DNA of 41,330 bases from CAYSRC01 sp964433495 (GTDB taxonomy: Bacteria; Bacillota; Clostridia; Oscillospirales; Ruminococcaceae), in the NCBI GenBank assembly GCA_964433495.1, contig CAYSRC010000019.1, forward strand, positions 1-41,330. The letters run 5' to 3'. Shown here in pieces: positions 14,773-26,814 of this stretch; positions within the stretch are counted from its first letter, which is position 1; every line of letters begins with the position of its first letter. The notes under the pieces were generated by a model. It searched no databases. It was not told where the DNA came from and saw only the letters and a program-made list of their open reading frames with translations. A program made the translations under genes and the position numbers.

Positions 14773-17700
14773 ATGCTCAATCTTGTCTTGGGGCGCTCGG
14801 GGACGGGCAAAACCGAACACTGCATTGCGTCGGCGCTCGGGTGCGCCGAAAAGGGGATCCGCTCGATCATCCTCGTGCCCGAGCAGAGCTCGTTTGCCGC
14901 CGAGCGCGAGGTCTCGCGGCGCTTTGCGGGCAGCCTTGCGGGCTTCACCGAGGTTATGAGCTTTAAAAAGCTATGCGCCCGCCTGTTCGACGAGCTCGGC
15001 GGCGTCGCGCGCGAGCGGGTGTCGCAGGCGGCGCGGGTGTGCTTTGTGCGCCGCGCGCTCGTCTCACTCGGCGGCGAGATCAAGCTGTTTCGCCGCCACC
15101 GCCGCGACCGCTCGTTTTACACAATGGTGTCCGAGCTGATAGGCGAGCTCAAAAACGTGTGTATCACGCCCGAGCAGCTGCTCGACGCGTCGCTTCGCTG
15201 TCAAAAGCCGCTGACGGCGCAAAAGCTGCGCGAGGTGTCGCTCATCCTCGGCAGGTATGACGAGCTGCTCGGAAGCGGACGGCTCGACACCGCAAGCGAG
15301 ATGGACGCCGCCTGCGCGCTCATCCCAAAAAGCACCCTGTTCGCGGACAGGCAGGTGTATGTCGACGGGTTTTCCGGCTTTTCGACCCCGCAGTGCAGCC
15401 TGCTGTGCGAGGCGGCGCGCGAGGCGCGCGAGGTCACCGTCACCCTCACCCTTGACGCGTTCGACTCACCCGACGACGGCTGCTTTTCGCTGACGGCGAG
15501 AAGCGCGCGCAGGCTCTATGCGCTCGCAAAGGGGGCGGGGCTCGACTGCGGGGTCACCGTTCTGCCCCCGACTGCACACAAAAAGGGCGCGGGGGTGCGC
15601 TCGCTCGAGGGCTACATCGCGGCGGGTACCCCGCCCCGGTGCTCGGACGGGCTCTGTTTCTACGAGGCGGACGACGTCTATGACGAGGCGTACGTGACCG
15701 CCGCCGAGATACGCCGCCTTGCCGCGTCGCAGGGCTGCCGCTTCGACGAGATCGCCGTCGTCGTGCGCGACCTCGAGCGGTACCGCGCGGCATATGAGCG
15801 CGCGTTTTTGAGCTACGGCGTGCCCTTCTTCACCGACAGCAATAAAAACCTGTCCTACTCCCCCGTCGTCGTCTTTTTCAGGGCGGCGCTGGGCCTGTGC
15901 TCCGCATTCACGACCGAGCGGGTGCTGGGGCTGTTAAAATCCGGCCTCACCGACGTCGACGGCGGGGATGTCTCACTGCTTGAAAACTACTGCTTTGTGT
16001 GGGATCCCGACGGTGACGACTGGTTCAAGCCGTTCACCGGCCCGCCCGACGGATACAATGACAAAAGCGAGGGCTCGGACGAGCTGCTGCTGCGGATAAA
16101 CAACGTGCGCCGCCGCCTTGCCGAGGCGCTCGAGCCCTTTTACGGGCAGGTGCGGGCGCAAAAAAGCGCGGGCGAGCAGCTGACGGCGTGCTACCGGCTG
16201 CTCGTCCGGCTCGGCGGCCTCAAGCGGATAACCGACGCGGGGGACGACGCCGTGCGCGAGGCAAACCTCGCGTTCTCGGCCCTCGGGCAGCTGTATGAGC
16301 TGGTGCGGGGGGACGAGATGTCCCCCGCCGAGACCGCCGAACTGCTCGGCGTCATCGCGGCGTCCACCCCGCTCGGCGACGTGCCGCTGCGCGCGGGCTG
16401 CGTGACGCTGTGCGACGCCGCGCGCTCGCGCGTCGAGGGGGCGCGCGCCGTGTTTGTCTCGGGCCTCAACGAGGGGGTGTTTCCCGCGGCCCCCGCCGAG
16501 CCGCCTCTGCTGAGCTATCGCGAGCGCGAGATGCTGGGCGAGCTCGGCGCCGAGCTGCCCACGAGCTTCGCCAACGACGAGGGGGCCGAGCGGTTCTATC
16601 TCTACCGCGCCCTCTCGTGCGCGGACGAGCGCGTCTATCTCAGCTGCTGCAAGACCGCCCCCTCGGGCGCGCCGCTGCAGCCCTCGGCCGAGCTCGCGGA
16701 CATCCGCGCGGCATTCGAGCCGGGGCCCTTTCCCATCACCCTCACCCGCTTCGGCGGGGTCGTCAACGAGCGGACGGCGGCCGACTTTTTCGCGCGCGCC
16801 CTCTATCGCGGCGACCGCGGCGCCGCTGCCGCCGTGCTGTCGCGGTTCCCCGAGGCATGCCGCGCGGTGCAGGGCGCGTCGGGCGAGCCCGAGCTGTCCC
16901 TCAAAAACCCAAGCAACGCCGCCGCACTCATCGGGGAGCGCGCCGTCCTCTCCCCGAGCAGGATCGAGGACTATGAACAGTGCCCGTTCAGCTTTTTTAT
17001 GCGCAGTATGCTGCGCATCCTCCCGCTGCAAAAGGCCGAGATAAGTCCCGCCTCGGCCGGAACCTTTGTCCACGCCGTGACCGAGGGGGTCATGCGCCGG
17101 CTCGGGGGCGACATTCGACGGGTGCCGGACGGGCAGCTCAGGGCGGCGTGCGACGACGCGGCCGAGGAGTTTGTCGCCGCGGTGCTCGGCGAGAGCGCCG
17201 CGAGGCCGCGCGTGCGCTATCTTGCGGACAGGCTCAAAGCGCAGTCGGTGCGGCTCATGGCCCACATCAAGGCAGAGCAGCTGCAAAGCGGCTTTACCCC
17301 GCGCGACTTTGAGCTGCCCATCGGCGGGCAGGGCGGGGTGCGCCCGCTCGTCTTCACCTCGGCCGCGGGGCACGCAGTCGAGCTCGTCGGGCGTGTCGAC
17401 CGCGTCGACGTATACGAGTCGGAGGACGAAAAGAGCTACCTTCGCGTCGTCGACTACAAGACGGGCGCCAAGGATTTCAGTCTCAGCGACGTGTACTACG
17501 GCCTCGACAGCCAGATGCTCGTCTACCTGTTCACCCTGTGCGAGAACTCAGACGGGCGCTACGGCGGCGCGCCGGTGCCGTCGGGGGTGCTCTACCTGCC
17601 CGCCGACCCCAAACTGCCGGGCGCCGACTCGCCCGACGACGCCGATGTCAAAAAATCCTACTGCGCGAAGGGCCTCATCCTCGACGACGAGCGAGTCATC

Positions 17701-17999
17701 CGCGCGATGGAGCGCGACGACGCAGGGGTATACATCCCGAAGAGATCCGCCAAAACAATGCACCGCTTCGCCTCGTCCGAAAAATTCTCGCGGATAAGGG
17801 CGCACATCGAAAAGCTCGTGTGCGACATGGCGGACGGCATCTACGGCGGCGACATCGCGCCGCTGCCCGCGCAAAAGAAGAGAGAGGATCAATCCCCCTG
17901 CGAATACTGCGGCTACCGTGCGGTGTGCCGCAGGGACCGCATAACCCGCACGCGGCAGCTTGACCCCGTCTCAGACCCGTTCGGCGAGGAGGACAAAAA

Positions 18000-18003
<4 letters not shown>
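14773..18003 (+). CDS. addB: ATP-dependent helicase-nuclease subunit AddB
   Basis: AddB is one subunit of the AddAB complex, which resects double-strand breaks and loads recombinase, the Gram-positive counterpart of RecBCD. The 1076-residue length fits. A Walker A motif opens the protein (GRSGTGKTE, Lys13), followed by LVPEQSSFAAEREV. The C-terminal nuclease domain has VVDYKTG (Asp894, Lys896). The iron-sulfur cluster cysteines of AddB are all present: Cys737 (YEQCPFSFFMR) and Cys1043, Cys1046 and Cys1052 (CEYCGYRAVC). The ATG at 14773 has GGAGGAAAAG directly upstream. The gene overlaps addA by four bases (ATGA). Nothing suggests damage. Confidence 0.96.
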
Positions 18004-21428
<3,425 letters not shown>

Positions 21429-21510
21429 GCGGGAGCCGGGCTTGCCGCGAGCCAAAACCTCCCTTCCCGCGCATAAGACGAACGCCGCGCGGCGGTTCCA
21501 CATATATCCC

Positions 21511-21657
21511 GTGAACCCTGTCGGCCGTCCTACCGATTACGACGCGCATCTGCCGCGCGGAGCGGTCAAATGGCAATGGAACGGACGTTTGACATGCGGC
21601 GCGATAGTATGCGCCTTTCGGGCTTTCGTTCCTATTAAGCACGGCCGTTCGGCAAGG
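21511..21657 (+). repeat. Dispersed intergenic repeat, copy A
   Basis: The stretch begins GTGAACCCTGTCGGCCGTC and ends around CGGCCGTTCGGCAAGG. Its core is an imperfect palindrome: GCGCAT, CGCGCGG and GTCAAA on one side face TTTGAC, CGGCGCG and ATGCGC on the other (about 21544-21613). By eye it is closely similar to copy C over nearly its full length and to parts of copies B and D. Confidence 0.8.
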
Positions 21658-21746
21658 AAGCCTCCAAGGGCAAGGGTGACCATCTTCGGTCACTCCGTGA
21701 CAGATTTCTTTACGCGCCCCGCAGACGGCCGACTGAAAAACGCAAA

Positions 21747-21815
21747 AAAGGATACAGCCGCCCGGCTTTCCCCGGAAAAATTTCCCCGGGATGTCGGGAG
21801 GCTGTATCCTTTATT
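21747..21815. terminator. Bidirectional terminator between addA and purA
   Basis: AAAGGATACAGCC (21747-21759) pairs perfectly with GGCTGTATCCTTT (21800-21812), with a smaller CCCGG/CCGGG-type hairpin inside. T-rich tails occur on both strands, serving addBA and the convergent purBA. Confidence 0.85.
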
Positions 21816-21891
21816 CTTTATTTTCTGTTTCTTCTGCCCGTGTCGACCTAAACCCCTGCCCGCGCGGCGCGCAAGGGCCCCGCAAAAGCGG

Positions 21892-23169
21892 TTATCTGTA
21901 TATGACGTCCTCGCGGCGGGGCCCGTTGGAAATGATCTTTATCGGCACCCCGATAAACTCCTCGGCGAACTCGATGTAGGCGCGGCACTCGGCGGGCAGC
22001 TCGTCGTAGCGCTTGATGCCCCTTATGTCGCGTCCCCAGCCCTTGAAGGTCTTGAGGACGGGCTTTGCCCTTTTGAGCTCGATTGTCGTCGGGAACCTGC
22101 GGGTCTCGACGCCGTCGATCTCGTACGCCACGCACACCGGGATCTCGTCGAGATAGGACAGCGCGTCGACGACGGTCAGCGCCACCTCGGTCGCCGACTG
22201 CACCCGCACGCCGTAGCGGCTTGCGACGAGGTCGAGCCAGCCCATGCGGCGGGGCCTGCCCGTCGTCGCGCCGTACTCGCCGCCGTCCCCGCCGCGGTTG
22301 CGCAGCTCGTCGGCCTCGGGGCCCGTTATCTCGCTGACAAACTCGCCCGCGCCCACCGAGCTTGAATAAGCCTTGACGACCGCGATGACGTCGGTGATGT
22401 CGCCCGAGGGAAGCCCCGCGCCCACCGCTCCGTAGGCCGCGATGGTGTTGGACGACGTCGTCATGGGATAGATGCCGAAGTCGATGTCGCGAAGGGAGCC
22501 GAGCTGCCCCTCGAGCAGGATGGTTTTGCCCTGCCTATTCGCGTCGTACAAAAAGCTGAAGGTGTCCGCGACGTAGGGTCTGAGAATTTCGCGGTACTCC
22601 CGGACGGTGGCCGTCAGCTCGTCCGCCCGCAGCAGCGGCTTGTGGTAGAGGTGCTCGAGCAGGACGTTCTTGAGGGTGCACACCCGCTCGATCTTTTCGG
22701 CTATATACTCGTCGTCGGCAAACAGCTCGTTCACCTGAAAGCCTATCTTGGCGTATTTGTCCGAGTAAAAGGGCGCGATGCCCGAACGCGTCGAGCCGAA
22801 GCTCTTGTCGGACAGCCGCTGCTCCTCATAGGCGTCGAGCAGCTTGTGGTAGGGCATGACGACCTGCGCCCTGTCCGAGACCATGACGCTCGGCGCGGGC
22901 ACCCCGCGCTCGGCGAGCATGTCGAGCTCGGACTTGAAGTTTTCGACCGAGAGGGCGACGCCGCTGCCGATGACGTTTGTCACGCGGCTGTTGAAGACGC
23001 CCGACGGCAGCTGGTGCATCGCGAACTTGCCGTACCCGTTGACGATGGTGTGGCCCGCGTTGCTGCCCCCCTGAAAGCGTATGACGATGTCGGCGTTTTC
23101 GGCGAGCGCGTCGGTTATCTTCCCCTTGCCCTCATCGCCCCAGTTTGCCCCGACAATTGCTCTTATCAT
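21892..23169 (-). CDS. purA: Adenylosuccinate synthetase
   Basis: PurA joins IMP and aspartate with GTP to make adenylosuccinate, the first committed step to AMP. The 425-residue length is normal. GANWGDEGKGK carries the catalytic Asp12 and phosphate-binding residues, and GGSNAGHTIV holds His40. Further family motifs include GSGVALSVENF, YPMTTSSNT, EYGATTGRPRRMGWLD and, at the end, ISNGPRREDVI. The ATG at 23169 overlaps the TGA of purB by four bases, so purB and purA form one coupled operon covering both steps from IMP to AMP. Confidence 0.97.
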   Translation of the reverse strand: MIRAIVGANWGDEGKGKITDALAENADIVIRFQGGSNAGHTIVNGYGKFAMHQLPSGVFNSRVTNVIGSGVALSVENFKSELDMLAERGVPAPSVMVSDRAQVVMPYHKLLDAYEEQRLSDKSFGSTRSGIAPFYSDKYAKIGFQVNELFADDEYIAEKIERVCTLKNVLLEHLYHKPLLRADELTATVREYREILRPYVADTFSFLYDANRQGKTILLEGQLGSLRDIDFGIYPMTTSSNTIAAYGAVGAGLPSGDITDVIAVVKAYSSSVGAGEFVSEITGPEADELRNRGGDGGEYGATTGRPRRMGWLDLVASRYGVRVQSATEVALTVVDALSYLDEIPVCVAYEIDGVETRRFPTTIELKRAKPVLKTFKGWGRDIRGIKRYDELPAECRAYIEFAEEFIGVPIKIISNGPRREDVIYR

Positions 23170-24593
23170 AGTGATTTCTCCTTTTGCTCTTCGGGCGAAA
23201 GCCCGAGCTCATACAGCGTTCTGCGCGCTTTTTCCACAAAGCGTTCGGTCTGCTCGGCGGCCGTGCCGCACAGGCGGTCGCCCGCGCACAGGCCGTCTAT
23301 CTCCTCGCGCGTGAGGCCGAAGTCGGCGTCGGCGGCGACGCTCTCAAGCAGCTGCCCGTCGAGGCCCTCGCGCTTTATCCGCTCGCCCGCGCGCTGCGAC
23401 AGCACGCGCAGCTTTTCGTGAAGGGTCTGCCTGTCCCCGCCGCGCTTGACCGCCTCCATCAGGATGTTCTCGCTCGCCATAAACGGCAGCTCTCGCTTAA
23501 GCGCCGCGTCGATGACCGCGCCGTTGACCACGATGCCCTGCGCCGTCTCGCGGCAGAGCAGCAGCACGCCGTCAAGCGCCAAAAACGCCTCGGAGATCGA
23601 CATGCGCCTGTTCGCCGAGTCGTCGAGCGTCCGCTCGAGCCACTGGTCGGCGGCGGTGAACGCCGCGTTCTGCGCGTCGTTTATGACATACCGCGCAAGC
23701 GAGCATATCCGCTCGCACCGCATGGGGTTGCGCTTGTAGGGCATGGCGGACGAGCCTATCTGCTGTCTGCCGAACGGCTCCTCAAGCTCCTTGAGGCCCT
23801 GCAAGATCCGCATGTCGGCCGCGAACTTGTAGGCGCTCTGCGCGCAGGACGACAGCGCCGACAGAACCCTGTAGTCCTGCTTGCGGCTGTAGGTCTGCCC
23901 CGCGACGTCGCAGCTCTTTTTGAAGCCCATGCTCTTCGCGACCGCGTCGTCGAGCGCGAACACCCTGTCGCGGTCGCCGTCAAAGAGCTCCAAAAAGCTC
24001 GCGCCCGTGCCCGTCGTGCCCTTGCAGCCGAGCGGCTCAAGGCTGTCCTTGACATATCGCACGTCGAGCAGGTCGCCCAAAAAACCCGAGGCCCACAGTG
24101 CGGCGCGCTTGCCCACGGTGGTCGGCTGCGCCGGCTGCAGGTGGGTATAGCCGAGGGTGGGGATGTCCTTTGTGCTCTCGGCAAAGCGGCACAGGGCGGC
24201 AATGACATCGGCCAGCCGCCTTTCGATGAGATCGAGCGCGTCCCTCGCGGCGGTCATCTCCTCGTTGTCCTTCACATAGCAGGACGTCGCGCCGAGGTGG
24301 ATGATCCCCCGCGCCCCCGGGCAGGCGTCGCCGAACGCGAGCACGTGCGCCATGACGTCGTGCCGCGTCCGCTTCTCGTACTCGTCGGCGCGCGCAAAGT
24401 CGATGTCGTCGAGGTGCTCGCGCATCTCGTCGAGCTGCTCGTCGGTTATGGCGAGGCCGAGCCTCTTCTCCTGCTCGGCGAGCGTCAGCCACAGCCTGCG
24501 CCACATTCTGAACTTGCGCTCATCCGAAAAGATATACTGCATCTCCCCGCTCGCGTACCTTCCGCCGAGCGGCGAAACATAGCCGTCGCGCAT
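23166..24593 (-). CDS. purB: Adenylosuccinate lyase
   Basis: PurB splits adenylosuccinate to AMP and fumarate and also acts earlier in IMP synthesis. The 475-residue protein belongs to the fumarase/aspartase superfamily; its signature GSSAMPYKRNPMRCERI is intact, and TLGYTHLQPAQPTTVGKR carries the conserved His region. An in-frame GTG nine bases upstream (24602) abuts the GGGAGG ribosome site, so the ATG at 24593, eight bases from that site, is the better start. A strong promoter lies at 24694-24722. It is first in the purB-purA operon; purA follows with a four-base overlap. No PurR box or purine riboswitch was recognised in the roughly 95-base leader. Confidence 0.96.
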   Translation of the reverse strand: MRDGYVSPLGGRYASGEMQYIFSDERKFRMWRRLWLTLAEQEKRLGLAITDEQLDEMREHLDDIDFARADEYEKRTRHDVMAHVLAFGDACPGARGIIHLGATSCYVKDNEEMTAARDALDLIERRLADVIAALCRFAESTKDIPTLGYTHLQPAQPTTVGKRAALWASGFLGDLLDVRYVKDSLEPLGCKGTTGTGASFLELFDGDRDRVFALDDAVAKSMGFKKSCDVAGQTYSRKQDYRVLSALSSCAQSAYKFAADMRILQGLKELEEPFGRQQIGSSAMPYKRNPMRCERICSLARYVINDAQNAAFTAADQWLERTLDDSANRRMSISEAFLALDGVLLLCRETAQGIVVNGAVIDAALKRELPFMASENILMEAVKRGGDRQTLHEKLRVLSQRAGERIKREGLDGQLLESVAADADFGLTREEIDGLCAGDRLCGTAAEQTERFVEKARRTLYELGLSPEEQKEKSL

Positions 24594-24693
24594 GTCCGAC
24601 ACCTCCCGTCAAGGCCGCGCCGGCTGCCACGCGCCGGCACAGCACAAAATACGCCTGCCTCTCGGCTTGGCACTTGTCATAAAGCCAAAAACA

Positions 24694-24722
24694 ATTGTAA
24701 GCGATAGAGCGTGTTAAGTCAA
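24694..24722 (-). promoter_or_regulatory. Promoter of purB-purA
   Basis: TTGACT (24717-24722) and TACAAT (24694-24699) on the minus strand are 17 bases apart. Confidence 0.7.
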
Positions 24723-24883
24723 TCATTTTATAGTCGGGGCGCCGTTTGGCCTCTCGCGGGGCAAAACACCGCCCCCGGCACCCGCGCCCTGTCGGCTTGC
24801 GGGACAAAGGACATTCGGCCGCCCCGTACCGTACATCCCGGCCCATTCGGTATTGCCGCCCGGTTTCGGCCTCCCCGCCGATC

Positions 24884-25417
24884 TCACCCCTCGCCCGAGG
24901 CCCTCTCCCCGGCGTCCGAAAGCCGTTCGGCGATATATCCCCGCACGTCGTCAAAGCCGATGCCGAGCGCGCACGCGAGCTCGCCGAACAACAGCTCCTC
25001 GGCGCGCTTCATGTACCGCTCGTCCACCGAGCCGAAGCGCCGCTTACTCTGCTCCCTGTCCTGCTTCTTTTGGTACATCGACATGGTAAGCCCCACGAGC
25101 TCGAGGCAGTCGTGGCTGTTGATCACGCTCTTGTAGTGCTCAACGGCCTCGCTCACGGCCCCCGCGTCGAGCGTCTCGGCGGCGACGGTCGGTATCGCGT
25201 CGATGAGGTCCTCGGCCTCCCGCCTGCTCATGACCCGGCGCATGAACACCTTGCCCCCCTCGACCGGTGCGTAGATGCTGCACGGGCTGTTGTAGAGCGG
25301 CCTCAAGAGAAAATAATTCCGTCCCTTCGAATCCCCCGGCATCGTTCGCTCGACGATGTCCTCTATCCGGCACACCCCCGTGCTTCCGTAAACCACATTG
25401 TCCCCTACACCGTACAC
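24884..25417 (-). CDS. CarD-family transcriptional regulator
   Basis: The 177-residue protein starts with the CarD/CdnL RNA polymerase-interacting domain (VYGVGDNVVYGSTGVCRIEDI, to about residue 60). A mostly helical, charged C-terminal part follows, typical of CdnL proteins that stabilise the open promoter complex. Targets are usually general, such as rRNA promoters. The frame is open to 25480, but a GTG at 25417 eight bases after GGGGGAGG gives the family N-terminus. It has its own promoter at 25543-25572, divergent from the hydrolase gene. No convincing terminator was found in the 290 bases before purB; a GC-rich hairpin there lacks a T-tract. Confidence 0.9.
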   Translation of the reverse strand: MYGVGDNVVYGSTGVCRIEDIVERTMPGDSKGRNYFLLRPLYNSPCSIYAPVEGGKVFMRRVMSRREAEDLIDAIPTVAAETLDAGAVSEAVEHYKSVINSHDCLELVGLTMSMYQKKQDREQSKRRFGSVDERYMKRAEELLFGELACALGIGFDDVRGYIAERLSDAGERASGEG

Positions 25418-25542
25418 TGTGCTTACCTCCCCCCGGTCACCCCCGTCACGGGCGGCGCGCAGCCCGCGCCGCTCGGGCATCCTCCTGTTCCCGCGGACGC
25501 CGCGCCCGCAAAACGCGCGTGTCCGTCACCTTTATTATTGTA

Positions 25543-25572
25543 ATTATAACAAATTTTTCGGCCGCGTTGTAA
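25543..25572 (-). promoter_or_regulatory. Promoter of the CarD gene
   Basis: TTACAA (25567-25572) and consensus TATAAT (25543-25548) on the minus strand are 18 bases apart; the leader is about 120 bases. Confidence 0.6.
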
Positions 25573-25633
25573 GTCTTTTTTCTCGATTTTCCTTTTGCGC
25601 GGGGCCCCGCCCCGTATTTTGTTGCGGTTTTCA

Positions 25634-25662
25634 TTGAAAAGCCCGAAAAATATGTGTATAAT
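25634..25662 (+). promoter_or_regulatory. Promoter of the hydrolase-flavoprotein operon
   Basis: TTGAAA (25634-25639) and TATAAT (25657-25662) are 17 bases apart. The inverted repeat ACGCTT-GAG-AAGCGT (25663-25677) lies across the expected start of transcription and could be an operator. Confidence 0.75.
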
Positions 25663-25692
25663 ACGCTTGAGAAGCGTTTTTTCGACGCGTGT

Positions 25693-25744
25693 CGCGCGCC
25701 CGGGGCACACCCGCCCGCGGCCGAAAACGGGCGCGCGTCTTTTT
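25693..25744 (+). terminator. Terminator-like hairpin in the 5' leader of the hydrolase gene (possible attenuator)
   Basis: CGCGCGCCCG (25693-25702) pairs perfectly with CGGGCGCGCG (25728-25737). TCTTTTT follows, ending eight bases before the AAGGGAGG ribosome site. Loop length is 25 bases. Confidence 0.45.
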
Positions 25745-25766
25745 GCTCGAAAGGGAGGTGGCCCCG

Positions 25767-26750
25767 GTGGCCTCAAGAAAAATGCTCGGTCTCGGCCTCG
25801 CCGCCCTCGGCTCTGCGGCGGGCGGGGTGTATGCGGCGGCGCGTCTCGCGTTTAACAGCGGGATCGTTCGCGACAACTACCACGACTACAACTTTGACCC
25901 CGAGTGCGACTCGCCCGACGCATTCTCCCCGTCGGGCACCTCTCCGTTCAGGATATCCGCCCGCGAGGGCAACATATGGTGGAACTCGCAGCCCCTCGAG
26001 CGGCACACGGTGTGCTCGCACGACGGCCTCACCCTCACCGGGCACCTTTTGTATGCCGAGAAGCCGACCGACCGGCTCGCGCTGGTTGTGCACGGCCACA
26101 AATGCGTCTCGGGCGAGATGGGGTTCATCAGCAGGATGTACCGCGAGCTCGGCTTCAACGTCTTTGCCCCCGACCAGCGCGCCCACGGCAAGAGCGACGG
26201 CAGGTACATCGGCATGGGCGGGCTTGAGAGCCGCGACATGGTAGCCTGGCTCAAGCTGCTGAGCGAGCTGTTCCCCCAAAGCCGCATCGTGATGCACGGC
26301 ATCTCGATGGGCGCGTCGACGGTCATCACGGCGTCGGCGCAGGACGACCTGCCGGATAACGTCAAATGCACGGTCGAGGACTGCGGCTTCAGCGACGCGC
26401 GCGGCTCGTTTGCCTACCATCTCCAGCACCACCTGCCCTTTCTGCCCCTCAAGGACGCCATCCTCGCGACGGCCGACCTCATCTGCCGCGTCGAGGCCCG
26501 CTACAGCTTTAACGAGGTCAGCGCGCTCGACGCAATCAAGTCGAGCAGAACGCCGATGCTGTTCATCCACGGCACCACCGACGACGTCGTCCCGTTCTGG
26601 ATGCAAAAGCGGCTGTACGACGCCCACCCGCGCGAGAAGGAGTGCCTGCGAGTCGAAGGCGCGCGGCACGGGGTGAGCTATTTTGCCGACCCCGCGCTCT
26701 ACCGCGAGACGGTCGCCCGGTTTGTCTCCCGCTTCATCCCCGCGGATTAA
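25767..26750 (+). CDS. Alpha/beta hydrolase, membrane-anchored
   Basis: A 327-residue serine hydrolase. An N-terminal hydrophobic segment (LGLGLAALGSAAGGVYAAARLAF, about residues 7-29) probably anchors it with the catalytic domain outside the membrane. The fold shows ALVVHGHKC (oxyanion loop), the nucleophile elbow HGISMGAS (Ser180), HGTTDDVVP (Asp272 likely) and ARHGVSY (His301), a full triad. It resembles the YqkD-type hydrolases; the substrate is unknown. The frame is open to 25689, but a GTG at 25767, eight bases after GGGAGG, is chosen. A strong promoter and a terminator-like hairpin precede it. The flavoprotein gene follows 64 bases on with no terminator between, so they are probably cotranscribed. 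Confidence 0.85.
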   Translation: MASRKMLGLGLAALGSAAGGVYAAARLAFNSGIVRDNYHDYNFDPECDSPDAFSPSGTSPFRISAREGNIWWNSQPLERHTVCSHDGLTLTGHLLYAEKPTDRLALVVHGHKCVSGEMGFISRMYRELGFNVFAPDQRAHGKSDGRYIGMGGLESRDMVAWLKLLSELFPQSRIVMHGISMGASTVITASAQDDLPDNVKCTVEDCGFSDARGSFAYHLQHHLPFLPLKDAILATADLICRVEARYSFNEVSALDAIKSSRTPMLFIHGTTDDVVPFWMQKRLYDAHPREKECLRVEGARHGVSYFADPALYRETVARFVSRFIPAD

Positions 26751-26814
26751 GCGCGCAAAGCGCGCATATACTATAGCTAAACGACAATTCCACCACGCTT
26801 CGGGAGGGTCACGC

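Noticed and set aside
24594..24602. GTG at 24602 as start of purB
   Set aside because: It directly touches the GGGAGG ribosome site, leaving no spacer; the ATG at 24593 is correctly placed.
24609..24680. A 23-codon ORF in the purB leader on the minus strand
   Set aside because: It would start about seven bases after the predicted transcription start with no ribosome site, and no terminator hairpin with a T-tract accompanies it.
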